A stretch of DNA of 52,917 nucleotides from positions 1-52,917 of the forward strand of contig CAYXSA010000021.1 in assembly GCA_964467315.1 (NCBI GenBank), written 5' to 3'. A model generated the notes under the pieces. That model worked only from the letters and a program-made list of their open reading frames with translations, did not search any database and was not told where the DNA came from. Source of the DNA: JAAFIM01 sp964467315 (GTDB taxonomy: Bacteria > Bacteroidota > Bacteroidia > Chitinophagales > Saprospiraceae). The position numbers and the translations under genes were made by a program. This document shows positions 24,048 through 31,316 of the stretch, piece after piece; positions within the stretch are counted from its first letter, which is position 1; each line of letters opens with the position of its first letter.

Positions 24048-24959
24048 TTAGCTGTTAGGCGCTTCGTCGGGGGCTTTATTTTTTTCGGCGAGTTGCTTCT
24101 CTCGCTCTTCGGCTTGGGCTTTTTGGGAGTCGAGCACGAGTTGAAAATTGCTGACTATCGCGCCGACGACGAGATTCATCAGCAGATAAGCGGCGACAAT
24201 CATCCATGAAACATGATAAATGGTAACGACATAATTGGGCACGCCTGGCACGGTGCAGGTTTTGGGGTTCTGCGGGTCGGTGCAACGTGTCTCGGTAGTA
24301 TGTTCGTTTTCGAGAAGATTATAGCGTAAGTCCGTCCAGTCTTCGCCCGTCATCACGCGGAAGAGGGTAAAAAATGCCTCCCCCACGTCGCCGTAGGGAT
24401 CGGGATTGCTGGACGTTAGACGCAAATGTTCGGATTCTTTGTATTTGGGGTTTTTGAAAAGCGTAACCCCGACAACGGCGTAGGTGTACATGACGAGCAA
24501 AAAAAGCACGGCGATGTAGGAGAGGGAGCGCACGGATTTTATGAGTACGGCGACGAGCACGCGCAATTCTTCGACGGCGCGAATGGAGCGCGTAAGTTGC
24601 ACGATGCGCAGAATGCGTAGTGTACTCCAGATGCTGCCTTGCGAGGGGTCTATATCGGGGTGCAGGATAGCGACGATTTCGGGCGCTACGCCAAAGATAA
24701 AAATGAAGATATCGAAATAATTCCAGCCATCGCGCAAGAATACGCGGGTGCTTTCGCGAGCGAGCCAGCGCAGGACGATTTCGGCGAAGAAAATAAGCAG
24801 CGTAACGAGTTGTATATAGCTGATAAACTCGGGTATATTGTCGTAGGTCTGTATGCCGATGAGTAAGCTATTGACGACGATAGCAACGAAAATAACCGTA
24901 TTGAAGCGGTCGCTTTCGACCAAGCGGCGTACTGCCGAATGCTGTGGGGGGGTGGCCAT
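24048..24959 (-). CDS. Single-domain voltage-gated cation channel
   Basis: A 303-aa inner-membrane ion-transport protein with six membrane segments: S1 about 20-38, S2 48-66, S3 78-98, S4 112-130, S5 145-168, S6 245-272. S4 carries Arg at 115, 118, 124 and 127 in the every-third pattern of voltage sensors, with Gln at 121. The pore segment reads TLFRVMTGEDW (198-208). The selectivity site TGEDW differs from the TLESW of NaChBac-type sodium channels and looks like the filter of one domain of animal calcium channels. An extended loop after the filter has Cys226 and Cys235, a likely disulfide. A charged coiled coil (275-295) could drive tetramer assembly. Ion selectivity is uncertain. It lies 43 bp after the carbonic-anhydrase-like gene on the same strand. 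Confidence 0.87.
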   Translation of the reverse strand: MATPPQHSAVRRLVESDRFNTVIFVAIVVNSLLIGIQTYDNIPEFISYIQLVTLLIFFAEIVLRWLARESTRVFLRDGWNYFDIFIFIFGVAPEIVAILHPDIDPSQGSIWSTLRILRIVQLTRSIRAVEELRVLVAVLIKSVRSLSYIAVLFLLVMYTYAVVGVTLFKNPKYKESEHLRLTSSNPDPYGDVGEAFFTLFRVMTGEDWTDLRYNLLENEHTTETRCTDPQNPKTCTVPGVPNYVVTIYHVSWMIVAAYLLMNLVVGAIVSNFQLVLDSQKAQAEEREKQLAEKNKAPDEAPNS

Positions 24960-25002
24960 AGGAAAGGAAGAGCTATTTTTAGGGGCGAAATATAAATAAA
25001 AA

Positions 25003-25536
25003 TTAGCTCTTGTCTATAGTAGGATTTACAAACCAGCCTGCGTACATCGTATAAGCGTCGGCGATTCGTTGTATCTGCCCTGTAAAAAGTTCGGGGCTTA
25101 GTTCCTTGACGCGGCGCGCGGGTACACCTGCATATACGCCATTCGATTGTAAATGGCTGCGCTCCAAGACGACTGCGCCAGCGGCTATGAGTACATTGTC
25201 TTCTACTACGACATCGTCCATGAGTATCGCACCCATACCGACTAAGACATTGTTGCCGATACGGCAGCCGTGCACCAGCGCGCGATGCCCGATGGATACG
25301 TTGTCGCCTATATGCAGTTGCGTTTTTTGGTAGGTACAATGCAGGATTGCGCCGTCTTGGATATTGACTTTATTGCCGATGCGTATGATGTTTACATCGC
25401 CACGCACTACCGCCTGAAACCAAACGCTGCAATTATCGCCCATGACGACATCGCCAACGACGGTGGCATTTTCGGCTAAAAAACAAGCGGCACCCCATTT
25501 GGGAGAGATGCCATGTACGGGTAGAATTAGCGCCAT
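25003..25536 (-). CDS. Gamma-carbonic anhydrase-like hexapeptide-repeat protein
   Basis: A 177-aa left-handed beta-helix protein of the gamma-carbonic anhydrase/PaaY/YrdA group. Hexapeptide repeats run from FLAENATVVGDV to NVLIAAGAVV. The zinc-ligand His are in ILHCTY and SIGHRALVHG, and Arg and Asp of VVRGDVN and NIQDG match the family core. I chose the ATG at 25536 (MALILPVHGIS); an upstream ATG at 25575 would extend into the palindrome at 25570. Many family members have no measured carbonic anhydrase activity, so the catalytic role is uncertain. It shares the strand with the ion-channel gene 43 bp downstream and probably a transcript; any functional link is speculative. Confidence 0.87.
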   Translation of the reverse strand: MALILPVHGISPKWGAACFLAENATVVGDVVMGDNCSVWFQAVVRGDVNIIRIGNKVNIQDGAILHCTYQKTQLHIGDNVSIGHRALVHGCRIGNNVLVGMGAILMDDVVVEDNVLIAAGAVVLERSHLQSNGVYAGVPARRVKELSPELFTGQIQRIADAYTMYAGWFVNPTIDKS

Positions 25537-25569
25537 TGCGAGTTGTGAATTAAGAACAAAATTCATTTT

Positions 25570-25674
25570 TAGCACACAGATTTACGCAGAAAAAACAGAT
25601 TTACACAGATTTTTTAGATTTTTTATGTAAAAATCTGTGTAAATTCATATAAATCTGTGTTTATCTGTGTGCTA
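25570..25674. repeat. Palindrome of CACAGATTT-like units
   Basis: TAGCACACAGAT (25570-25581) is exactly inverted at 25663-25674. Between them, AGATTTACACAGATTTTT on the left faces AAAAATCTGTGTAAAT on the right. The unit ACAGATTTACACAGAT occurs about twice per arm. It separates the carbonic-anhydrase-like and ZIP genes and does not resemble the R-family. Confidence 0.75.
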
Positions 25675-25699
25675 AAAAATCATGCGCAAGCTCGCAACT

Positions 25700-26611
25700 C
25701 TAATGCGGCACCAGCAAGAGGCTTGCCGCCATGACTGCCATACCCGACACTACGCCATAAGTCGACAAATGGTGATGTCCATACTCTTCGGCAGCAGGCA
25801 AAAGTTGGTCTAAGGAAATAAAGACCATGATGCCCGCCACGCCTGCCAGCATCGCCGCCATGACTACGGAAGAATCCGCCAGATTGAAACCCATCATACT
25901 CGCCAAAAAGTACGCCGCGAAAGCGCCCAGCGGCTCGACCAAACCCGAAAGGAAAGAATAGCCGAAAGCCTTAGCGCGGCTGCCCGTCGCAAAATAAATA
26001 GGCATAGATACGGCGATACCTTCGGGAATGTTGTGCAAAGCAATAGCTATAGCGATGGTGATGCCCATATTTACATCGTTCAGCGCCGCCGTGAAGGTAG
26101 CGATACCTTCAGGGAAATTGTGCAGCCCCAATGCGATGGCGGAAAGCAGACCAATGCGCATAAGTCGGGCTTTATTGGCGGGAGATTGTACCCCCGTTTC
26201 CATATCGGCTTTGCTTATCAGCTCATGCGGATTTTCGACTTTGGGTATCAGTTTGTCTATCAAAGCGACAAGAAGCATACCCGCAAAAAAACAAATCGTT
26301 GCCAAAATATGCCCAAAATGCCCAGCATCGTCGTGGTCATGCGTATGCTCGTGCGCACCTACGCCGCTATGCTCGTGTGTGTGTGTTGCGGCGGCTTCCT
26401 TGCTATAAATTGCCTCCAACTGCTCTACAGCATGGGGCAAAATCTCTACAAAAGACACAAACAACATCACGCCTGCTGCGAAACTCATGGCGAATGTCAA
26501 GTAGTTCGTTTGCCGCTGATCTTTTATCAAAAACGCAATCAAACTACCTATACCCGTCGACAAACCCGCTAAAATCGTCAATAAAAAAGCCATCTCTAAA
26601 GTACCTTTCAT
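25700..26611 (-). CDS. zupT: ZIP family zinc/divalent metal transporter
   Basis: A 303-aa inner-membrane transporter of the ZIP family (ZupT group), importing zinc and probably other divalent metals. It has eight predicted membrane segments. The metal-path motifs in segments IV and V are LGLHNFPEGIATF and ALHNIPEGIAVS, with the conserved HNxPEG in each. A His-rich loop lies between segments III and IV (THTHEHSG and EHTHDHDD, about residues 77-96), typical for metal sensing or buffering. I chose the ATG at 26611; an ATG at 26593 is also possible. Upstream, a -7 box is bracketed by TTTAGAC motifs that may be a metalloregulator operator. The gene is otherwise alone. Confidence 0.87.
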   Translation of the reverse strand: MKGTLEMAFLLTILAGLSTGIGSLIAFLIKDQRQTNYLTFAMSFAAGVMLFVSFVEILPHAVEQLEAIYSKEAAATHTHEHSGVGAHEHTHDHDDAGHFGHILATICFFAGMLLVALIDKLIPKVENPHELISKADMETGVQSPANKARLMRIGLLSAIALGLHNFPEGIATFTAALNDVNMGITIAIAIALHNIPEGIAVSMPIYFATGSRAKAFGYSFLSGLVEPLGAFAAYFLASMMGFNLADSSVVMAAMLAGVAGIMVFISLDQLLPAAEEYGHHHLSTYGVVSGMAVMAASLLLVPH

Positions 26612-26660
26612 GGATAATAACACCAAAACTAAGGGCATAACAAAATAGATTACTTACTCT

Positions 26661-26698
26661 TTTAGACAAAAGTAAATACTTTTTTAGACTAAACTAAA
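26661..26698 (-). promoter_or_regulatory. zupT promoter with candidate metalloregulator operators
   Basis: TACTTTTG on the minus strand (26667-26674) matches TAnnTTTG. It touches TTTAGAC (26661-26667) and is preceded by the 11-bp palindrome TTTAGACTAAA (26683-26693), which continues as CTAAA to 26698. The two TTTAGAC copies are 22 bp apart, two helical turns. Such an arrangement suits a DtxR/MntR- or Fur-type repressor, which is inference. Confidence 0.45.
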
Positions 26699-26843
26699 AA
26701 AGGTTGCTATTTTATTTTCGCGCTATAATTTTGGCATCATGTGCAATATAGTTGCAAACCTACGACGAAAAACGCAGTGCTAAAGTTTTTGCGCTTGTTT
26801 TTTTGTAGACTAATTCTAAAAAGGGCTAAAACCCAATTCTACA

Positions 26844-26908
26844 GTACCACTGCCGCCGCAAGGCGGCATGATACCAGCGACGCGAGCGATAGCGAGCGTC
26901 GCAGTACC
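26844..26908. repeat. Short two-hairpin repeat family 2, copy A
   Basis: GTACC, hairpin TGCCGCC/GGCGGCA, GATACCA, hairpin GCGACGC/GCGTCGC, then GTACC. The first half is nearly identical to copy B at 31237-31300; the second hairpin has diverged in copy B. It lies in the 303-bp gap between the ZIP and kinase genes, which holds no gene. Confidence 0.75.
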
Positions 26909-26914
26909 TTTACA

Positions 26915-28126
26915 TCAGGCAGGCAGCAAGATGCGGAAGGTCGTCCCTTTGCCGACTTCGGAGGCGTGTACAAAGATTTTGCCCTTATGATACTCCTGTA
27001 TGATGCGTTTGCAAAGCGAAAGCCCCAAGCCCCAGCCCCGTTTTTTCGTCGAAAAACCAGGCAAAAAAACCTTTTTAAAATTTTGCTGCGGCATTCCCTT
27101 GCCCGTATCCGTGATGTCGATATGCAGCCAATGCGGCTCTTCCCAAGCGCGCACGCTGATAGTGCCCGTGCCTGTTTCCATCGCATCTAAGGCGTTTTTT
27201 AGCAGGTTTTCTATGACCCAATCGAAGAGCAGGGAATTGATTTGCGCATACACGGGCGCATCTGTGGCGGGATTGGGGAACTCGAAGCGGATTTTTTTCG
27301 AAGCGCGCTGCCGTATATATTCGTGATAGTGGTGCAGGTTCTCCAGTAGGTTCGTGCGCTGCAGTTCGGGCGCTGCGCCCATCTTCGAGAAGCGCTCGGC
27401 TACTGTGCTCAAGAGGCGTATATCCTTGTTTATTTCGTCGGCAACCATCAAAATAAAATCGTCCGTTTCGTACATGGCGCGCAGGTTTTCGACCCAGCCG
27501 ACAAGGGAAGTGATAGGCGTACCGAGTTGATGCGCCGTTTCTTTCGCCATGCCCACCCAAACCCGCTCTTGCTCCGCTACCCGCGCCGCTGCCCAAGTAA
27601 AATACGCCAGTAGTCCGAAGACCAAAAGCAACAAAAGTTGGATATATGGCAGCCATTCGAGCGCATACAGCAGGGTCGAATTTTGGTAAAAGATATAGTT
27701 TTTTCGCCCGCCACTAAGCTGAATTTCTATGTTTTTGCTGCTTTGCAGCCAGTCGGCGGGCGGACGTTTTTTTTTCGGCAAATCGTCGGCGTTGAGGGTC
27801 TGGAGTACGATGGTATCGGCATCTGTGAGGGCTACGGGTATGGTCGTATTGCGCTCTTGCACGCTGATTTGCAGCTCAAAAAGTGCACTCAAATCGGCTT
27901 CCGTATCCATGTCGATGCCCTGTACGGTGCGCAAAATATCCGCCCAAGTTTGCACATATTTTAGCTCCTGCTCCTTCATGCGCTCGGCGATATGCTGCAC
28001 GAGCCAAAGCGATGCCAGCACCACGCAAAGGCTGCCGATGGTCAGTATCCAGCGCCAAAGCGGACGTTGAAAAAAGCGCCCCCGCGCTTGTTTTTGCGAA
28101 ATTTGGCTGCTGCTTGTATTCGACAT
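26915..28126 (-). CDS. Membrane sensor histidine kinase
   Basis: A 403-aa two-component sensor. It has two membrane segments (about 27-45 and 158-182) that enclose a periplasmic domain of about 110 residues with no named fold. Cytoplasmic HisKA and HATPase modules follow: H-box KETAHQLGTPITSLVGW with the phosphorylated His199, N-box ENLLKNALDAM (near 310), G1 DTGKGM and G2 GWGLGLSL. All catalytic boxes are intact. The HQLGTP variant of the H-box is common in Bacteroidota. No response regulator gene is adjacent, so it is an orphan kinase and its signal and target are unknown. Its upstream region is occupied by R12. Confidence 0.88.
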   Translation of the reverse strand: MSNTSSSQISQKQARGRFFQRPLWRWILTIGSLCVVLASLWLVQHIAERMKEQELKYVQTWADILRTVQGIDMDTEADLSALFELQISVQERNTTIPVALTDADTIVLQTLNADDLPKKKRPPADWLQSSKNIEIQLSGGRKNYIFYQNSTLLYALEWLPYIQLLLLLVFGLLAYFTWAAARVAEQERVWVGMAKETAHQLGTPITSLVGWVENLRAMYETDDFILMVADEINKDIRLLSTVAERFSKMGAAPELQRTNLLENLHHYHEYIRQRASKKIRFEFPNPATDAPVYAQINSLLFDWVIENLLKNALDAMETGTGTISVRAWEEPHWLHIDITDTGKGMPQQNFKKVFLPGFSTKKRGWGLGLSLCKRIIQEYHKGKIFVHASEVGKGTTFRILLPA

Positions 28127-28155
28127 TTTTGCGTATTTTCGGACTTTCTTTTTTT

Positions 28156-28284
28156 GGGCGTGCCCGCCGCTTGCCCCCCGCCCGCGCAGAGCGCGGTCGC
28201 CCCCATGCGCGCAAAGCGCACACGGGGGGCGGCGGTCGGGCTATTCGGGGCAGCCACAAGAGCTGCCCCTACTATCCCTCACGC
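28156..28284 (-). repeat. Three-way-junction repeat, copy R12
   Basis: On the minus strand: GCGTGAGGGATAG, arm B GGGGCAGCTCTTGTGGCTGCCC-type stem, ATAGCCCGACC, large arm C with CCGCCGCCCCCC and inner GTGTGCGC/GCGCGCAT hairpins, GGGCACGCCC and an A8 tract. Confidence 0.91.
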
Positions 28285-28328
28285 GATAAGCAGCCTGCCC
28301 AGCGCTTGCGCTTGCCGCAAAATTAGCC

Positions 28329-28336
28329 TATTTTTG
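28329..28336 (+). promoter_or_regulatory. -7 box of the DinB-like gene
   Basis: TATTTTTG matches TAnnTTTG, 20 nt before the ATG at 28356. No clear -33 element is visible because R12 and its outer hairpin are just upstream. Confidence 0.5.
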
Positions 28337-28355
28337 CCCGAAATACCCCAAATCT

Positions 28356-28853
28356 ATGCAAAAACAATATAGACAAGGCGCAGTAGGCGCTTTGATGGAC
28401 GAATACGAGCGCGCCGCTGCCGATTTTGAGCATTGTCTGCGCAGCAGCAGCGTAGAGGATTTTCGCCGACTCCTCAACCCCAACAGCCCCGACCCCGATT
28501 GCCAATCCATACAAAGCATCTGCCTGCACGTTGTCGGCTCTGGTTATACCTACGCCAACTATATCAGCCGCCAATTCGATGAAGTGCCGACCAGCCTGCG
28601 CAATACCCTACCCATCGACTGCCCCGACAGCGCCAGCGCTGCCCTTCGGCAAATGCTCGCCTATACCCTGCAAGTCTTGGAAAATAAATGGGCACTTAGC
28701 GAAAAAGAGGTCATCGGCAACCTTATACAAACGGCTTGGGGGCAGCAATACGACTTTGAGCAAATGATGGAACACGCCATCGTACACCTTTTGCGCCATC
28801 GCCGACAGATAGAAATTTTCTTGCTAAAAGCCAAGCAAAGCCCCAACAGCTAA
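28356..28853 (+). CDS. DinB/YfiT-like four-helix metalloprotein
   Basis: A 165-aa all-helical cytoplasmic protein of the DinB/YfiT superfamily. Three His in the expected places make the metal site: SICLHVVGSGYTY (His about 58) and EHAIVHLLRHRRQIE (two His near 138-145). Family members include damage-inducible proteins of unknown activity and thiol-dependent transferases (bacillithiol, mycothiol and similar); which applies here cannot be told. The start ATG at 28356 is 20 nt after a -7 box, and the length is normal. The next gene starts 91 bp downstream on the same strand. Confidence 0.78.
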   Translation: MQKQYRQGAVGALMDEYERAAADFEHCLRSSSVEDFRRLLNPNSPDPDCQSIQSICLHVVGSGYTYANYISRQFDEVPTSLRNTLPIDCPDSASAALRQMLAYTLQVLENKWALSEKEVIGNLIQTAWGQQYDFEQMMEHAIVHLLRHRRQIEIFLLKAKQSPNS

Positions 28854-28944
28854 AAAAAACGACATTTTTTTGCGCAATTCTAAAAAAACTGTTAAATTCG
28901 CTAAACAATTCACAAAATTCCAAAACCAACCCCCACAACCACAA

Positions 28945-29628
28945 ATGAAACATTTGTATCTGCTATTTGCCGCCTCTATCGCGCTCTTCGCTTCCTCTTG
29001 CGGCAAAGCTACGGTAGAAACCGAAACCAAACGCTGGGCAGCCACCCAACAAACCTTAGAAAGACTCGGAGGCGAGTATCCTGGCTTCAAAACGGTATTG
29101 GCAGAAGCCAAAGCCGCAGGCGAAACCAAAATGAAAGCCGCCGAAAGCGTTAGCAAAGAAGAAGACAAAATCAAAGCAATGACGGAGGCTATCAATGCCG
29201 CCCGCCCGCAATTTGTCGCCGACTTGGAAAACATGAAAACCAACGTCAACAAACTCAAAGACCTCATGGCAGAGGCAACCAAAAAAGCAACTACACCAGA
29301 AGACAAAGCCGCCGTACAACTCGTCGTACAAGATGCCGACCTCAAAGTCTTTATGATGGAGCTACAACTCCGCTCCGCCGCGCCCACCAATATCAACGAA
29401 GCTAACGGCTTGACTTCAGCCCTCGCCCGCGATGTAAAATCCTTCACCGAGCGTTTGGAGAAAATGGTCAAAGACGGAGAAAAAACAGCCGCTGGCAACA
29501 AAGCCGCTGCCGACTCTACCAAAAAAGTAGAAGAAAAGAAACTCGCCGACATCAAATGTCGCTCTTGCGGTACAGCCAACCCCGCAGGCACCAAAAAATG
29601 CAACTCTTGCACTGCTCCTATCGAATAA
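28945..29628 (+). CDS. Lipoprotein with helical body and C-terminal zinc ribbon
   Basis: A 227-aa predicted lipoprotein (MKHLYLLFAASIALFASSC, lipobox ASSC, Cys19). The ATG at 28945 is chosen because the longer reading adds a non-signal leader. The body is Ala/Lys/Glu-rich and helical, likely a coiled coil of about 170 residues. The last 25 residues hold CRSCGTANPAGTKKCNSC, a zinc ribbon of two CxxC pairs. A zinc ribbon of this cytoplasmic style at the end of an exported lipoprotein is unusual. It could bind metal in the periplasm or need protection from oxidation. No function is known to me. A bidirectional terminator follows. Confidence 0.75.
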   Translation: MKHLYLLFAASIALFASSCGKATVETETKRWAATQQTLERLGGEYPGFKTVLAEAKAAGETKMKAAESVSKEEDKIKAMTEAINAARPQFVADLENMKTNVNKLKDLMAEATKKATTPEDKAAVQLVVQDADLKVFMMELQLRSAAPTNINEANGLTSALARDVKSFTERLEKMVKDGEKTAAGNKAAADSTKKVEEKKLADIKCRSCGTANPAGTKKCNSCTAPIE

Positions 29629-29656
29629 TAGGCAGCCAAAATAAACTAAAATAAAC

Positions 29657-29695
29657 AAAGCCGCAATGCTCCCAAAAATGGGGTGTTGCGGCTTT
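29657..29695. terminator. Bidirectional terminator
   Basis: AAAGCCGCAA and TTGCGGCTTT form a 10-bp stem around a 19-nt loop between two convergent genes. There are A and T residues on the two sides, so it can serve both strands. Confidence 0.75.
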
Positions 29696-29697
29696 AA

Positions 29698-30018
29698 TTA
29701 TGCGCGTGCCAAGTCAAATAAGAAAGCAAACAAATCGGCTGCAAGCGGCATCTGCGCAGCATCTTCGACTTTTATCTCGCCTTCGGCGGAGCAGGAAAAA
29801 AAATATAGGGGGCTTTTGGCGCTGATGCCTTCTTGTGCATCGACTTTGATGCTATAGATATGGTTGGGTGTTTTGGAGGGGCGTTTGATGCCGTCATTGA
29901 TTTGCTCCGTAGGCAAGGGAAATTCGAGATAAAAAACGCCGCCTGAGCTCGATATTCGGTGGCGATGGCGTATGTACTCGGCGAGGCGCAGCACTTGGGC
30001 AGGGGTGTACTGTTTCAT
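29698..30018 (-). CDS. Hypothetical protein
   Basis: A 106-aa protein not recognised. I chose the ATG at 30018 (MKQYTPAQVLRLAEYIRHRHR). The N-terminus is helical and basic, the middle has alternating strands (VFYLEFPLPTEQ, HIYSIKVDAQE, PLYFFSC), and the C-terminal helix is hydrophobic. There is no signal peptide. Its stop lies 3 bp from the bidirectional terminator, which supports a real gene. The base composition fits its neighbours. Function unknown. Confidence 0.6.
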   Translation of the reverse strand: MKQYTPAQVLRLAEYIRHRHRISSSGGVFYLEFPLPTEQINDGIKRPSKTPNHIYSIKVDAQEGISAKSPLYFFSCSAEGEIKVEDAAQMPLAADLFAFLFDLARA

Positions 30019-30126
30019 AAAATTAGGCAAATTTTGAGATTAGCAAATATACGCTACTTTGCTTGAAGCTGCACAGCTATTTTTTTGGGATAGCGATGGC
30101 GCGCCCGCCCTTTGCGGGCGCGAAAC

Positions 30127-30252
30127 GCGTGAGGGATAGTAGGGGCGAATCAACATTCGCCCATTATGGGCGATGGTGATGCCCTTCGGGGCTGCTTCGC
30201 GGTCGCCCCGCATAGCCCGACCGCGCCGCCTTTTTGCGGCGCGGGCACGCCC
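30127..30252 (+). repeat. Three-way-junction repeat, copy R13
   Basis: An outer GC hairpin (GCGCCCGC/GCGGGCGC class, 30098-30122) precedes GCGTGAGGGATAG, arm B of the GGGGCGAATCAACATTCGCC class with an extra inner hairpin, ATAGCCCGACC, arm C CCGCGCCGC/GCGGCGCGG and GGGCACGCCC. Confidence 0.92.
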
Positions 30253-30284
30253 AAAATATCCCCACAAAACAAGCCAAAGTTTTA

Positions 30285-30292
30285 TATCTTTG
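30285..30292 (+). promoter_or_regulatory. -7 box of the secreted phosphodiesterase gene
   Basis: TATCTTTG matches TAnnTTTG, 28 nt before the ATG at 30320. It lies immediately downstream of R13, so R13 is outside this transcript. Confidence 0.55.
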
Positions 30293-30319
30293 CCTGCAAA
30301 TCAGCCCCGCTTCCCGCTT

Positions 30320-31195
30320 ATGCTTCGACCTTTTTTATCGCTCTTATTCCTGTTTTTGCCGCTTTTGCTGTCTGCGCAAGACTCCTTAAAATTGCTGACT
30401 TGGAATATACAGATGCTGCCCAATGGGGGGGCGATTTTTTCGAGCAGCCTGCGCAAAATGCAGGCGCAACGCCTGCCTTGGATTGTAGAATACCTCGAAA
30501 ATAGCGATTATGAAGTCGTCGCATTGCAAGAAGTTTTTGATGTACAGATGAAGCGGCGCTTGCTGCGAAGGCTCAAAAAAAGCTACCCTTATCAGGTGAG
30601 TACGCGCAAAAATGGCGGTTTTATCACGAGCAACGGCGTGGTCGTTTTGAGTCGGCTGCCGATGAAATACGTCGACCATTGCATCTACAAAAAGGGGATT
30701 AGCTCCGACAAAATGGCGGCGAAAGGCTGCACCTTGGTCGAAATCGAGAAAAACGGCAAGCGTATACAGCTCGCCAACACGCATCTGCAGTCGGGCGGCG
30801 ATGCGGCTTGTCAGTCGATACGCTGCGAGCAATATGCCGATATTTGCACGCTTTTGCAAAAAAGCGGCAACGAAAAAATAGACTTTCAACTGCTTTTGGG
30901 CGACCTCAATACGGAGAAACATCTGCCAGAGCGCTTCGCCGATATGCTGCGTCGGCTAAACATGCAGGATTTTGATATATTGGGCGATGAGCGCCCTTAT
31001 ACGATTGATGCGAGCAACTATTGGAAGGAATCGGACGAGCAGTCGCAGCTCGATTATATCCTGCTTCGTCCCTCGCCAAAACACCCAAGCGCCCATATTA
31101 CGGGTCTTAGCGTGATACGTCCGCGTCGACTGCACAAGGGCAAAAACATAGACCTCGCCGACCATTACGGGCTGGGCGGCTGGCTGGTTTGGTAG
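30320..31195 (+). CDS. Secreted endonuclease/exonuclease/phosphatase family protein (sphingomyelinase-like)
   Basis: A 291-aa exported phosphodiesterase of the EEP superfamily, with a signal peptide ending LLLSAQ (about residue 20). Active-site motifs in order: LLTWNIQ (Asn), ALQEVFD (Glu), ANTHLQSG (His), LLGDLNTE (Asp-x-Asn), QLDYILLR (Asp) and ADHYGLGG (terminal Asp-His). Together with VVVLSRLP this resembles bacterial sphingomyelinase C more than nucleases such as DNase I. Bacteroidota make sphingolipids, so a lipid substrate is plausible but unproven. The start at 30320 is supported by the signal peptide and the -7 box; upstream in-frame codons come from R13. Confidence 0.83.
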   Translation: MLRPFLSLLFLFLPLLLSAQDSLKLLTWNIQMLPNGGAIFSSSLRKMQAQRLPWIVEYLENSDYEVVALQEVFDVQMKRRLLRRLKKSYPYQVSTRKNGGFITSNGVVVLSRLPMKYVDHCIYKKGISSDKMAAKGCTLVEIEKNGKRIQLANTHLQSGGDAACQSIRCEQYADICTLLQKSGNEKIDFQLLLGDLNTEKHLPERFADMLRRLNMQDFDILGDERPYTIDASNYWKESDEQSQLDYILLRPSPKHPSAHITGLSVIRPRRLHKGKNIDLADHYGLGGWLVW

Positions 31196-31236
31196 AGCCG
31201 CGCTTAATTATCCAAATATAATTTTTCAATACAATG

Positions 31237-31300
31237 GTACCACTGCCGCCGCAAGGCGGCATTATACCAGCGACGCGAACAAAGTGAGCGGAGCCGTACC
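31237..31300. repeat. Short two-hairpin repeat family 2, copy B
   Basis: GTACCACTGCCGCCGCAAGG and following bases repeat copy A (26844-26908) almost exactly through the first hairpin and the spacer ATACCAGCGACGCGA. The second hairpin is degenerate, and GTACC closes it. It ends 17 bp before the murG start. A weaker, shorter relative may lie at 32427-32463. Confidence 0.72.
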
Positions 31301-31316
31301 TACGACACAAAGTACC

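Noticed and set aside
26741..27190. A 149-codon plus-strand frame preceded by TAATTTTG (26726-26733) with a TTG 19 bp upstream
   Set aside because: The promoter-like match is good, but the frame runs through repeat family 2 and antisense to the histidine kinase, and the product has no protein-like features. A short non-coding transcript cannot be excluded.
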